Source: Bugula neritina (Eukaryota; Bryozoa; Gymnolaemata; Cheilostomatida; Bugulidae). From it: DNA of 64,000 bases. The stretch spans positions 4,647,698-4,711,697 of the forward strand of contig OZ037765.1 in the NCBI GenBank assembly GCA_964035545.1, given 5' to 3'. The notes below the pieces were generated by a model. It was not told the DNA's origin and made no database searches. It saw only the letters and a list, made by a program, of their open reading frames with translations. A program made the translations under genes and the position numbers. Positions 14,001-34,879 of this stretch are shown here, piece after piece (position 1 is the stretch's first letter; each line of letters begins with the position of its first letter).

Positions 14001-14423
14001 ACAACAACATACACTTCCTCCCAACCGCAATGTTGAGAGAGCAAGACCTTTCAGTAGATAAGTAAATAATAACTTGATGTTTGTAATAACATTACCAACC
14101 AGTGGAATGTTGCCTTTATTGCTGTCAAAACAAATTTTAGCATACTTGAGCCAACCATCACCAGTTGATGATTATTCAAGAGCCTAACTATAAAGCAGAT
14201 AACTAAAATCTGAAATTTCCATTAGAGTGAAGTTCACAATGGTAGTAGTCACTCTGAGCACTGCGATGGTGGCTTTCAAGTTAGTAATTGGGGCTTCGTT
14301 GTTAAAAGTTTGAGAAAATATTACTAATAGAAATAAATTACCTTGATGTGTGGGTACTGCAGCAGTATAGGTGATTAGTGCTAAAAGGACGACACAGCTA
14401 GTCTTAGTCCCTGAAACTCTCAT
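228..14423 (-). CDS. Fibrillar collagen alpha chain, complete, 26 coding exons
   Basis: This gene encodes a secreted fibril-forming collagen chain of about 1319 residues. The start codon is at 14421-14423 and the TAA stop at 228-230. Coding exons, in transcript order, are 14342-14423, 12616-12641, 10894-10959, then 18 helix exons between 8682 and 2182, then 1896-2078, 1596-1713, 1216-1357, 613-831 and 228-371. All junctions are GT/AG on the minus strand and the sum is 3960 nt (1320 codons), which supports the model. The order is signal peptide, short linker, uninterrupted-length Gly-X-Y helix, telopeptide and COLFI C-propeptide. No TSPN or von Willebrand C domain was found at the N-terminus. 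It is divergent to the DUF389 gene. The COLFI end resembles clade A/B fibrillar chains more than clade C, but I do not assign a vertebrate orthologue. Confidence 0.93.
2182..8682 (-). other. Collagen triple-helix exons (about 331 of 337 Gly-X-Y triplets)
   Basis: Eighteen exons: 8457-8682, 8164-8297, 7855-8044, 7445-7650, 7138-7327, 6869-6948, 6623-6785, 6360-6502, 6049-6193, 5284-5490, 4969-5156, 4710-4845, 4291-4514, 3858-4019, 3350-3530, 2972-3088, 2729-2862 and 2182-2335. Each reads as continuous Gly-X-Y. With the first residues of exon 1896-2078 the helix is about 1011 residues, one triplet short of the 338 usual in vertebrate fibrillar chains. Every exon length is a multiple of 9, or that plus or minus 1. 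One glycine is replaced by alanine (codon 5029-5031). A GVPGER motif lies at 6905-6922. The gaps between exons (about 80-560 bp) hold AT-rich intron sequence with nothing recognisable. Confidence 0.93.
2480..2620 (+). repeat. tRNA-derived SINE-like fragment in a collagen intron
   Basis: The stretch contains AGTACTTAGAGTTCTGGCC followed about 35 bases later by GATTCAAACCCCGGCAGGG, resembling the A and B boxes of a tRNA-type RNA polymerase III promoter. It does not fold as a clean tRNA gene, so a SINE head is more likely than a tRNA. I could not define its ends or a target-site duplication. Confidence 0.4.
8683..10893. other. Large collagen intron without recognised feature
   Basis: AT-rich sequence between the first helix exon and the last N-terminal exon. 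No further Gly-X-Y exon, domain exon or clear repeat was seen. The short open frames here lack any recognisable motif. Confidence 0.7.
10894..14423 (-). other. Collagen N-terminal exons: signal peptide and short non-helical region
   Basis: Exon 14342-14423 begins [19 protein letters not shown], a basic start followed by a hydrophobic core, typical of a signal peptide; cleavage probably falls near residues 20-24. It ends in phase 1 and joins a 26-nt microexon (12616-12641, residues DTYQSDQAS), then a 66-nt exon (10894-10959, residues [12 protein letters not shown] onward). The phases match exactly (1, then 0, then 0), so the helix begins at residue 59. The mature N-terminus would be only about 35 residues, rich in Gln, Ser and Pro, without cysteine. 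The introns of this part are the largest in the gene (about 1.6-2.2 kb) and I saw no extra exon in them. A second, upstream promoter adding an N-propeptide cannot be excluded. Confidence 0.75.
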
Positions 14424-17400
14424 CTTGCGATAAGGATGGAGTTTATAGCCTCCCTTAATGCATAAATATACAAATTAAAGAGTTCTACCAGTCCAGTGGG
14501 CTTACAGCCCCTTTCAGTTGTTGACTTTCTACCCGGTAAACAGCCCACAGAAGCTAGCTAAGGTGGTCTCGCAGCAACTTCTACACCAGGAGTCGACTAC
14601 TTGCCAGTAAAAGACAAGAAAACGAGTCCTTTTGGGTGTCAAGACCTGTCTCAATCTAGCTTCACTTAGATAACAATAAAGTTAACTGAGCTACAGAAAC
14701 CTACGCGGCCTTTGCAGCTTTATGCAAAAAATTTCCTCTGAAATTGAAGCCAGCCAATGGCAGCATTGTTCGTTTATGTTACCTAGATTAATTTCCTATC
14801 CTTGTCAGCTAGGTATTTACTTTTTACATATGTAGACCAGGATAATTAGCACCCAGTCCGAGAGAGGTATTGTTTCAGCTCAGTGTCGTGCCCAATCAAA
14901 GAATAGCTAAATTTTTTCAATTACTCTCAGACTCTGTGCACCAATGAAAGAACAAAAACACATGTATCTCATTTTCTGACAAATTATGTACCTGCAGTTT
15001 GGTGCAACTAATATGCTATCGCAGCTAGCTACAGCAACCAGTGGGCTATTCTGGGTCAAAGATATTCGTGAAGGCATTACTAGTTATTCACATCATCATT
15101 AGCAGCGATAGCTAGGAAAAAAGCAATAAGTTGAAAGTCTACTGGAGTGTGGTCAATCAAATGTTGTTATAAAGCTAAGAACAGTAGAAGGATGTGGTTC
15201 AACAGCGGTTGAAGTAGTGGCCGTACTGTACCTACTGTTTATTATTCATATTGCTTGTCTAGTAGAGCTCAGTATCGTTCAGTGAACACGCCTCCGCTAT
15301 CCACAACATGCGTGCTCGATCTGAGAAATTAGAACTGCACGTCTGCACTAGAACTTAGAGCTGTTGCTAGTTAATTTTATTTTAAAGGGTGAATCCGCTT
15401 TTCTTGTTTTATCTACTATACGTAGGCATATCACACTCGGACCTGTGCAATGAATGTATTTATAAATGTATTTTGGCTTGAAAGTTCTGCAGTAAACAAT
15501 TAATTTCAATGTCCTTCACTCATTAAACTAAAATCTTAACCAAACCAATGTACTTTGCTCAAACTGGTTTGACATTATTGTGTTTATTTCCCCAGCTTAT
15601 ACAAATTTGTTTTGGGTGGGCCTTGGACTGAAGTTTAGAAAATACTGATAATGTTGAAAGAAAAATGTAAGCTTCATCAAAATACACAATGAAGCACTTA
15701 TGATGGCCACAAACTTGCTCCAATAAAATTACACAGTCATTACAAAGTTTAGTGTCGAGTTAGTACTGCTACTGCATTTTCTCAGGATATCTAGCATCGT
15801 CTGACAGGTGCTTTTGATTAGCTAATAGTTGCTGTTGAACTGTGACCCATACATGTGGAAATACTTGCTTTGTTTTACTGCAAATGAATACACTGGAAGG
15901 TAGAATAAATACAAGTGGCTATAGAATCGACAGCTTAGCTATGAACATCTGCTCCTAGCTGTCATGGTGCTGACAGACGAAGCATTGGGTTTCACATGCT
16001 GATTCGTGTCAATTCAGTCAAAACTCTAGCTACTTGTAAAAGTAGCATTTGTTGAACTACGAAGTTGGCTTGAGCAGCATTGGTTCTGAGAAAAGTTGTA
16101 TTATATGAGAAAAGTTATAGAATGGGAAGGTGTCTGTCATAGAAATTGGGTTTAAACCTCCTCAGCAACCTAGGTTTTAGAGATGGTAAAAATTTTGTGC
16201 TAAGCAAAGATCTCATTTGGGCGTCCAAGATTCTTCATGCTATCCATCATACAAGTTTAAGAGCCAGCTGTGAAATACAGATTACCCAACTATAAAATTT
16301 CTAGTTTGGTAACTTATCATAAGCCGCTTGGGTAAATATTTTAGTTTGGTCTTAGGGTTAAGTGCAGACAACTTCTTATCAAAACAAGTGACAACTATCT
16401 TGCAGTTAAACAGTACTTTACACTGAAACACTAAGTGTTGCTAAAACTGATATATTGTGCATATAAATGTTACATGAACTAACTATGCTGATTCCACAAA
16501 CAAAAATTAAAATTTAAAGGTTCACAAAATATAAAAATATACTATATAAAATAGAAATATTATAGTTTTAAAAGACAACAATGCCATTTTTACATTTGTT
16601 CAAGGACAGACAACTCTTTCAGTACGCGTGTTGTGAGTGAACCAATGCCTATAAAAACAACTATTTACTCCATAAACCAGTATGGGTGGGTATCTAATGT
16701 GAATCCTTTCCCTAGTCTCACTATTATTATGACCATATGACGATATTATTCTCTCTCGAATTTATCTGCCGAATATAGAGTTGTTATCATTACGCTTGGA
16801 GCTAACACATTGCATAATGTAATACCAGGAAATCTTTGCAGTGAGGCCATAACACATCTATGTGCAGACGTATAAGTAAATGAGAAAAGAGCCTCAGATC
16901 TAAAAAATGACACAGGGAAGTATAATTTTTTATAACAATAAACAATGCTATTAAAGTTTTTGGTTATCAAATAAGCTCAGTCACATTTTATTCTTCAGGT
17001 AATATAATGTAATGATGAAGAGTGTTTTTTGGTATTCTTGTTTGCAACTTTTTAACAAAAAGAACAGCATTCAAGATGAAAGGTTAAACCAAAACACTGC
17101 TGTTCAGCAACGCATACGTGTATACATCCATACATGTAGAAAAGTTAAAAAGCAACTTTTAAATCAGAGAAACCTTTGAAAATCTAAAAAGGCAGTTTTG
17201 ACAACAAAAAAACACTTACTCCTAAATAACTTGATTTAAAAGCCTTTTTCTTTCAATTAAATTATTTTATTCCGTAACAGAAAGTTGGCAGAGCTGTATT
17301 ATTGAATGTTATTAGTTAACCTTTCTTTGCATAACAGTAGCAGACAACTCCATGTTTCACAACGTATTGCCTTTTGTAAAGAATGATATTATAACTTGAA

Positions 17401-19146
17401 AGTGCTTCGCTCGTATAAAACAGTAAAACACTCAAAATATTGTGCATTCACAATTATAATGAATAAAAAAACTAATGAAATTATGCAAAATGTTTCAAAG
17501 ATTTTGGGTTAGTTTCATGAGCTTATAAATTCAAAAAGCAAAACATAATTTATACTGCTTACAAATATAAAATATTGGCAACCATCAAATTATGATTGTT
17601 TATAAAACATTAAACTAAGTTAGCTGTTGACAACTACAATTGGTTTTAGCTACAGTCAACTGCAGATAAATTGCATGTTAGATTCAAGAATGTAACAATA
17701 CGACCCAACTGACCCAACTATGCTGTTAACAATGGTTATAAAAAATTTTTGAGTAGAAGTATCATGTATTTTTTTAATCACAACAGTATATTATATTAAT
17801 CAGCAAATTTTGATAAGGCATTTAGCAATGTCCAGCGTTCATGAGTCATGGTCATATGTAAAAATGTATGTAAAATTATAATGCTGAGCATCTCTGCGCT
17901 ACATATCCTTGAGGAAATTATATTGGCGGGTTAGTTTTATAACTGTGTCTGTCTTAGAATATATATCAATACTATTCATCAACTCTTACAGGTATGTTTA
18001 TCTTCAGAAAACTTGCTGTCTCAGTCACATGATCTTCTGTGTTAACTGATGTTTGCAAGGTAAATATTTGTGGGTACATACTGCTGATTTTATAAGCTTA
18101 TGATTTCCTGATAAACTTGGCTACATCCACCTTTAGTGCAAGCAGAAGTGATGTTTACCATAAAAATAATTATGTTATTATTGCTATGTTGAATATACTA
18201 TACTATATAGGCTACATAATATATCAGAGAGGAAAAACAGGCTAGGCTTAGGAAAACATGTTTAGTCACAGAGTATATGAATTTGTCAATAATATACCAC
18301 TGAGCTATAGTTTGTTAAATATTCAAGGTGACTAAATAATAGAATTATACTGCAGTTGTAGTATATACTATAATATAGTGCTACGCCATTCAGCATAGTC
18401 CAAACCTGGTAAGTCATTTATTATTCCATTCGTTTTAATTTAATTGTTTGCTCTTTCATCACACATAACTTGGGTTGTTTTCCATACATGTACAGTTATG
18501 GCTTATTGCTTTATTTCGCATATTGGAATCGTGTCACTTGACAGTGTAGGTTGAAGATCTTAAAGTTAATTATTATATATTGAAAGTCACAACTGAGTGG
18601 TAGATGTTAGACAGGTATAACATGTCAGCACAAGCTATTATACCAATTTTCCACTTTACTTACATAATAAATTCATGAAACCGCTCTATACCCAAATATT
18701 TGGTTTAAACAATAATAAGAATTTAAAGTCGTTTTAAATTTTTTTTTTTTTTTGTTATTACCCTTTTCCACAATAAATTCCGAGGAGCAAATTAAAGACA
18801 TAAAATTTAGTATTATGATTATTTATTAGTACAAAGTAAGTTTATGTTGGAATGTAAACACATGCATTTTGAATACAATATATTCAACAAATAGTTTAAA
18901 AGAAGAAGTATGTCATATGACAAATAGCTCACATGACAAAACTCTTTGCCATCTGAGCTATGACAACTGATATATAATTTTTATTTTAAATTGACTAGTG
19001 TGCAATAAGCATGCTTTAAATATCAAGAGTTACCCCCTCTTATTACAATAGCAGATTTTACTAAGACGTATAGACCTAAGCTCCGCCTAGTTTTTAGATT
19101 AACCCTACCCTGAACTTGGTGTTGTATATGAAGCATTCGTTTTTTC

Positions 19147-19304
19147 TATAAGCAGCTCAGAGTTGAAGGTAACTGAGTAAGTGGGACTGAGAGCAGTAAT
19201 TTAAAATTCTCGAGTTTCAAGTTGGGGTGTCAAAGTTCCAGTTCTAAATTCGAGAATCTTAAACTATTGATCACTCAGTCACCCCCAACTTGGAGCTGCT
19301 TATA
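19147..19304. mobile_element. MITE-like element, family 1, copy A
   Basis: The left end TATAAGCAGCTC is mirrored by the right end GAGCTGCTTATA, and the inner part of the right arm (ACTCAGTCACCCCCAACTT) pairs imperfectly with the left (AGTTGAAGGTAACTGAGT). The length is about 158 bp with no coding capacity. Two related copies occur at 25655-25775 and 50692-50804, which supports an interspersed family rather than a chance hairpin. Confidence 0.6.
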
Positions 19305-19489
19305 AAATAATTTTAGCACTTGCCTGTTGGTAAAAGGATGTTTGCATGTGAATGCATCATCAAAATCTTGCAACCTTTATACTCGACAGCCTAATTGTAG
19401 TATTAATTGTTAGAGTTATTAGATATTATCATTAGTCTTAACTTTAAGTATAATTTAATTATAACTTTATAGTTTATAAGTAATACTCA

Positions 19490-19660
19490 TGGTGATGGTA
19501 GAAGTGTAACACTAACTGTAAGAAATAAACTTAAAGTTCGAAGACGAATGACAATGAGAATACCAATACTAATACTATTAGTATTAGTATTGGTATTCTC
19601 ATTGTCATTCGTCTTCGAACTTCAAGTTCATTTCTCACAGTTACACTTCTACCATCACCA
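19490..19660. repeat. Near-perfect inverted repeat (palindrome), arms about 85 bp
   Basis: The left arm runs from GGTGATGGTAGAAGTGTAAC to AATACCAATACTAATACT, and the right arm is its reverse complement with a few substitutions and a short indel, ending ACACTTCTACCATCACC. There is essentially no spacer; the centre is near 19579. The innermost bases are ACTAAT/ATTAGT repeats. Transcription would give a long hairpin RNA. Confidence 0.85.
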
Positions 19661-21259
19661 TTTGCAATAGGCAATATGAAAGGGAATTGCTTTTAAACTA
19701 AAACCAAGTGTCAGTGACTCACTCTCAGTCACAGTGTGTACTTGATAATTGTGACTGTATCAGTGTATGCTTGTTAGTAATAACTAGTGAATTACAGTCT
19801 ACAAGCGACGGGAAATAAGAATGTATATCATACTTGATAATTAAGTTTTAGTTAATTCAATAAATGTTAACTTGTGAGTGAGTGTGACTGTGAGTTAACC
19901 ATCGACATCTGACTCCGCTGTGATACTCATACTAAATCTGATACTCATACTAATGCTAATACTAATAGTAATACTAATAGTGGTTGTCATTGTCTCATTC
20001 TCAATTTGATGAATTACTGTTTCTACTTATACTATACGGATACCCTTCAAGATCATTATGTTTATGATAATTATTGGGATTCAAAGTTTTGCACTTCTAA
20101 TAATAATTATGAAAATGGTGTCACAGTCAACTAATTAATATTACTATGAGAGCCATAATCATAATGAGTTTATAAATGATGGGTGTCGGGTTTTCACCAC
20201 TTCTTACAGTTACATGCTTTATAATTATTAAGCACTAACAGTTGCTAATCGTTTTTAGATTACTAGGACATTTGACTAACTATAAATAGCTGTAAGCCAG
20301 TAAGAGACTCTTTAATTTTATTGTATTCACTCGTTTAAGATAAATGATAAATGTCCAACTATGTCCAAGGTATTTGTGTACTGAAACAAAAACTCGGTTT
20401 TTCTACTCTTTCTCAAACTCAAATTCAATTCATTACATCACAAATATTAAATAATTATGATTCTAATAAAGTATTTATATTGAAATGAGAGGGTAAGTTT
20501 ATTTGTTATCGAAATAAATGTCAGCACCTATAATCTGTTGCAAAGATTTGCAAGTTGATTCAAATTTCTATTAACTTGAGTTGAACTATAACACAAGCTC
20601 TTCCACACTGTCAAAAATAGAACATTCTATTTAGTAGCACAAGTCCATAGTGAGATGTTTCTGCAAAAACCAGCCATTTTTTGTCATTACTATTTTTAGT
20701 AAACTAGTGACGGTCTTAACATGAATGTTTTGCTTGTTCAAATATGCATCTGGTTAAAAAAGTATTGTTGAACTAGTGTACTCTACCTGTGCCTCATTAC
20801 ATTGAGCTCAAGTAGCCATAAAATGACACATGATTGTTACATTTTACTTTTACTGCCAAAATGGTTTGTTACAAATGATAGCATCAAGTACCATGAAATT
20901 GGTTTTGCTGGTTTTAAATATCTTAAAGTACCTGGTGATATTTTTAGTAATTTACTAGTTGTTTGCGACATAGAAGTATACATATTCTTTGGGGTGTCAT
21001 TCAACCTTCACCCTAACTTTATATAATACTTACGCTCTCCTATATAACATAGTTTATTTTCTGGTGTATTATCCGTTTTGCTAAAAAAATTCATTAAATT
21101 TCTAAAAATATATTCAGTACAGCATAACCATGTTCAATCACGTTTTTTATTCAATCAAACTGAAAATTGTTGTGATCTGATATTGTTATTTTTCCTCTTT
21201 TTTTGCTTTCTAGGAACTAATTCATCCAACAAAAAATTATTCCCACTGAAGCAGTCGTT

Positions 21260-30266
<9,007 letters not shown>

Positions 30267-30584
30267 TAGGTTTTAGTATCAGTTGATTTTTTAATATTTT
30301 TTCCAAGAACTTTAATTTTGTTAAGAGCTAAAAAAATCTTTTTTGTAAAATGCATGCAGTAATTTTAAAATTAGTAAAGCTACATGATCAATATAGACTA
30401 TTTGTATTAAAGTGATAATCTTTCGGTAGCTTTAAATATTTTCACCTCCCGAAGCCTGTTTCTAAGTTTGTAGATTTAAGATGATGCAACAGTGCAATAA
30501 TCAATTTTTTCTAGTAAATTGCAAAACTTTCAAAGCTACAGCTAAAATTCTTTTTACAAATTACATATTAAAATTGGTTAAAAT

Positions 30585-30590
30585 AATAAA
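30585..30590 (+). other. Candidate polyadenylation signal of the DUF389 gene
   Basis: AATAAA about 320 nt after the stop codon at 30264-30266, the first canonical hexamer seen there. Confidence 0.4.
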
Positions 30591-33500
30591 GATGAAGTTG
30601 CTTGTTTGCTACATATACCAGCTTAGGGCAAAGTCTGGCTGCATCAAGCAATAAAAACAAAGTTGTAAACAATAATTATTTTTGTGAAGAAAAGTCACTC
30701 AAGAAATTAATTTCATATTTTTGTTGGTCAACATAGTACCTTGGAAGATGGTCAACTGGTAAAATTGTACACCTTGTCAGAATATTTTCAGATGAATGAA
30801 CTCAAAAACAGCTAATTGCAGACTTTTTTAATTAAAATGTGATTTAGATGCAACTTTTTAAAGGGATATGCATATCAAGCTGTTCTTTACCATCATTCAT
30901 TTTTTTTATAAAATTGTTATTTTTTGAGAAATTATAAAAAAAGTAATATATTGTTTAACTTTTTTATTAGGATATTTTAACCTTTATATCATAGCATTAT
31001 ATAATTTATAGCCTATGTATGTGATGCAGCTTAGACTTAGTGATCCTAACCATAATTCTATTTCAGACTATGCATGCTTAAATATAGTTTTACTTTATAT
31101 ATTGAATTTATGTCTGTTTGATTGGAGTGTGAGTTGAATATTTTCGAAAATCTGTCAACAGCTCTTTAGTTTTTATACAAGGTATTTTTGCAGGTTGTAT
31201 GAAGTTTTTAATATTTTTGTAGCATTTTGACAGCATTGAATTTTTATTAATTTTATTGTCAACTAGAAATCTTAATATAGAATTCAATGGGTACAACACA
31301 GTACTATTATAATATTGTATTTATTAATTTTAAACTAAATTTAAGCTAAACCAGTCAGCCAATAATCTAATAATTGCCATGTCTGGTTACTATAATAATA
31401 CATTATTTAGTTTGGTCAGTGGATGAGGAAAAAATAAATTGGCTGCCAAAATATGTAGACCTTTGCTCTAATCTATTTCTCCAAGCTGCTGTCACCCAGT
31501 TGATTACCATTTCCTTGTCTCTTCCTCATGTGGTGTCAGTTGCTGACACGATTAGTTTGACCTTTGACATCAGTTTCCTTGATCTGTATGTATGGGTTTC
31601 CTACTAAAAATATAGATGTATGTCTTTTATTTGTTTCTTACGAAATGCCTTATACTACAGAGTGGCTAGCAAAAAGCCTGTTTGGTATAAAAAATGTAGT
31701 CATTGCTTATAGCTTTTGGTTTGGGGTGCAGTACTAAATTTTCATATATAACTTCTTGTGCTCATTTAGAACTAGGGCCATTCCAGTACAAGCTGCAATT
31801 CTCAAAAGTTGGATTCAGTTATTTAAAAAAAGAGCAATTTACTTGCATGTGTTATGGGATTTATCTATTTGTATAAGAAAAAAATTTATATATACATACA
31901 AATCTTGCAGTGTGTTATTAACCACTCACTGCATGTATAGATGTTATTAACCACTCACTGTATGATGTTCAAAAAACGGTGCTTAGTAAATATGCTTTAT
32001 GAATAACCTAACAGAAAGCTGTTTTCCTTCTGCTACAACAGTTATAACTTTCTTAAGAAGTCTTTTGGGCTAAAAAACCAGAATGTACGCGAGACAAAAA
32101 TTAATATGCAGTATATAACTACCTACTCATTTCTACATAATAATTTATACATTTCATCATTTGCAAACATAAATCTCTCTGAAAAAAATCACATTTCGAT
32201 ACTTTTAAGTGCAGTAATATGAAACAATATTTTTATGTTACATGTTTTCTTATATATTATTTTATTCTTTACATTTGATTGAGAGCTAAAACCATTTTAC
32301 ATCTTAAACACACGCACACACACATTACAACTGCAGTCACAAGGATCACGCAGTTGTTTGTGCTAATATGATTCATGTTGTAATAAGCATGTCATTGCAT
32401 GCTCTATAATTGAATTACACTAGAATTATGCTCTCTGACTCATCTCTCTAGAAGGGGAAAGCGGGTAGTCCAGACGAAGTTTCAGCAATCGTTTTCCTCG
32501 TTGTTAATTTCAATTATGTATTTACCTATTTTTGACAATACGAAAAGCGCAATGAACTGTTTTACGCCAGTTTTAGCACATTACCTTTAGGTTATTTTAT
32601 GTCAAGCAAAAGCATCCAATCACAACCTTCACTTTCATTTTTAACGTTTTAAAGCTGGAAATATATAATATTCTTTCCCAACACTATTAGAGATCAATGT
32701 ACTTCTCCTACTTCTCCCAATGGTTCATGACTAGAATTAATTATTCTTGCGATTACCAGTGCATCTGTACAATTTCCAGTTATACTCATACCATAATTAA
32801 AACAACACAAACATTTTGTTGCTAAAACAAGCATGCAATAAAGTTATTCCTCTTCCTTCAAACTATCAAAAATAATTCGATAGATTTGATTGGACAGAAA
32901 CTTCAACTTGCACTGCAGTGGAGTTTTAGTGCCGTATTAACAAATTTCACTTTTCCTTTTTGTATCTTCTCTATTTGCCCAATTAACGCTTGAATTTTGC
33001 ATTGTCGACTGTTCATAGTTTCTTCTAATGCACCTGGGCCCAATTAAAGCAAAATTAAATATTAACAAAATTTTTAAGCTTCAAACGATATCCGTTAATT
33101 ATTTTATGAACAGTACACAGCAAAGCTGCTATAATAACTTTCTAGCAGCAAAGAGTAAGATGAGAACAATTAGTAATAATCAAAATAAGATGTCAAACTA
33201 AAAATTATTTAGTTGTTCATTAGTTTTTGGCTAAAACAAAACTCAGTATCATGCAATTGAAATCCAGTTAGTATGTAATACGAATAACCGTATATACACG
33301 TATAATATACTAATAGAAACTATATTACACAGTTTTAGCACCACCAATGCTTTTAAGTTGATGGCAATTAAAATAATTTTGTACTAAAATAGCCTATTAA
33401 TTGAGCAAATAAACTATAGTATAGTAAAATAGAAATAATTATTTTTAAGTGGTATAGCAAATAACTTATGAGTTGTGACAATAATTCACAAAACTTTACT

Positions 33501-34879
33501 CTGTTATGCTGCGTGTCATTAGATACTACTATTGTATGACTCATCTACTCACACACTGCACAGAATTGTGATAATCATAGAATTGTAGTTTATAGAATGG
33601 CAATATTTCTAGTGGAACTTCGCACCATCACAAGTTGTGTTATCTATAAACTAAAAAATTAAGAAATTATTTTTCAAAATCTTGAAAATTCTAAACCAAA
33701 ACTAGTAATATCATATATTTGGTTGGAGGAAATATAGGAGGCAACTTTCAAAAATTTGAATATACTCAGATCAAAATTTTATTTAATTGGTATTTTTTCT
33801 TATTGCTATTGCTATAGTATAACTATATTTTACTAGTAATTGTAGTGGCCAGTGGGTGTAGTAACTATGTAGTGATCAAGTTTTTTCAACTGTTGAAACA
33901 TAAAAAATAATTTGCCAACATTATAGCAATGTTTGATTCTTAACATTTATAATTGTTGCTGTTAGTAAGGTGCTGCAGAGTGAACCTGTAACCTCTCTAC
34001 CAGGATCATCCAAAATGATGAAGTATAAAAAATAAGCTGGGTGGGAGCATATATTAAGCACTCACTCTACCTGCTATGTTTTTTATTTAGGTTATATGCT
34101 TGCCAATATTCAATTTGAGCAAATGCAATGCAATCTAGTAGGACTAATCACAAATAAAGCTGCAAGAAGGGTTTATAAGTTTGAAAACTGAAACATAATA
34201 TGCAAAGGTAAATTATATAAGTAATAATGCAAATCTGATTCAATGACTGTATATATGTACTTTATATGTATAATAATGCTGGTATGCTATTCTGTTATAA
34301 GACCCTAGCAACATATCTTAATCATATTTAACAGGCAATAAACTAGTTTAGTTTTATAAAGAAATGTTACACTTGTATAAATAATGGCAATTATTCTAAA
34401 ATTTGTCAAAAATGTTGTTGCTAAATTGTTGTTAAAAATAGGTTCATCACAGCTTTACACAACTGCTTTCATTGAAGCGCAAGTAGTGTTAAAAATTTTT
34501 TTTACATCTAAACTTGTAATTAAACAACTTGTATTGTAATAGCTATAAAATAAAAGCATTCCATCAAATGCATTAAACTCGCAAGCGTCATGCTATATAC
34601 AGAAGAGTTGTCTTTTCATTACGTTCTTTGTTTATATGGCCTCGTTTTCACGATATTATTTGCTAGTTACATATTGATATCTTTTATTACCAAAGCTGTA
34701 GGCAGTAACTGTAAAATAGAGATTAGGCTTGAGTATTCACTCATTTTATTTTAGCTCGGCTCAACAAAAGGTAGGTTTGCAAATACACGGTCCATGGATA
34801 AGCGTACAATTGGCATTGTTTTCTAACTTATACTAAATAAAAGCGTACTTACTCGGTATAACTATATTAATATAAGTAT

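Larger units (their letters stand above)
14424..21259. other. Intergenic region between the divergent collagen and DUF389 genes
   Basis: No coding exon was recognised in these 6.8 kb. The collagen promoter should lie just above 14423: TATAAA-like and TATATTTA-like sequences on the minus strand sit near 14442-14447 and 14463-14470, with low confidence. The region holds a MITE-like element (19147-19304), a large palindrome (19490-19660) and a short degenerate ACTAAT repeat near 19920-19985. A likely non-coding 5' end of the DUF389 exon begins after the acceptor at about 21212. Any other first exon of that gene lies unseen in this stretch. Confidence 0.6.

Noticed and set aside
14184-14341. Continuation of the open frame beyond the collagen signal peptide exon
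   Set aside because: A good donor (GTAATTT) at 14340-14341 and exact phase match to the 26-nt exon show that the open extension is intron.
31374-31607. Plus-strand frame of 77 codons and nearby small frames in the 30-36 kb gap
   Set aside because: No recognisable domain, low-complexity flanks and no phase-compatible partner exons.
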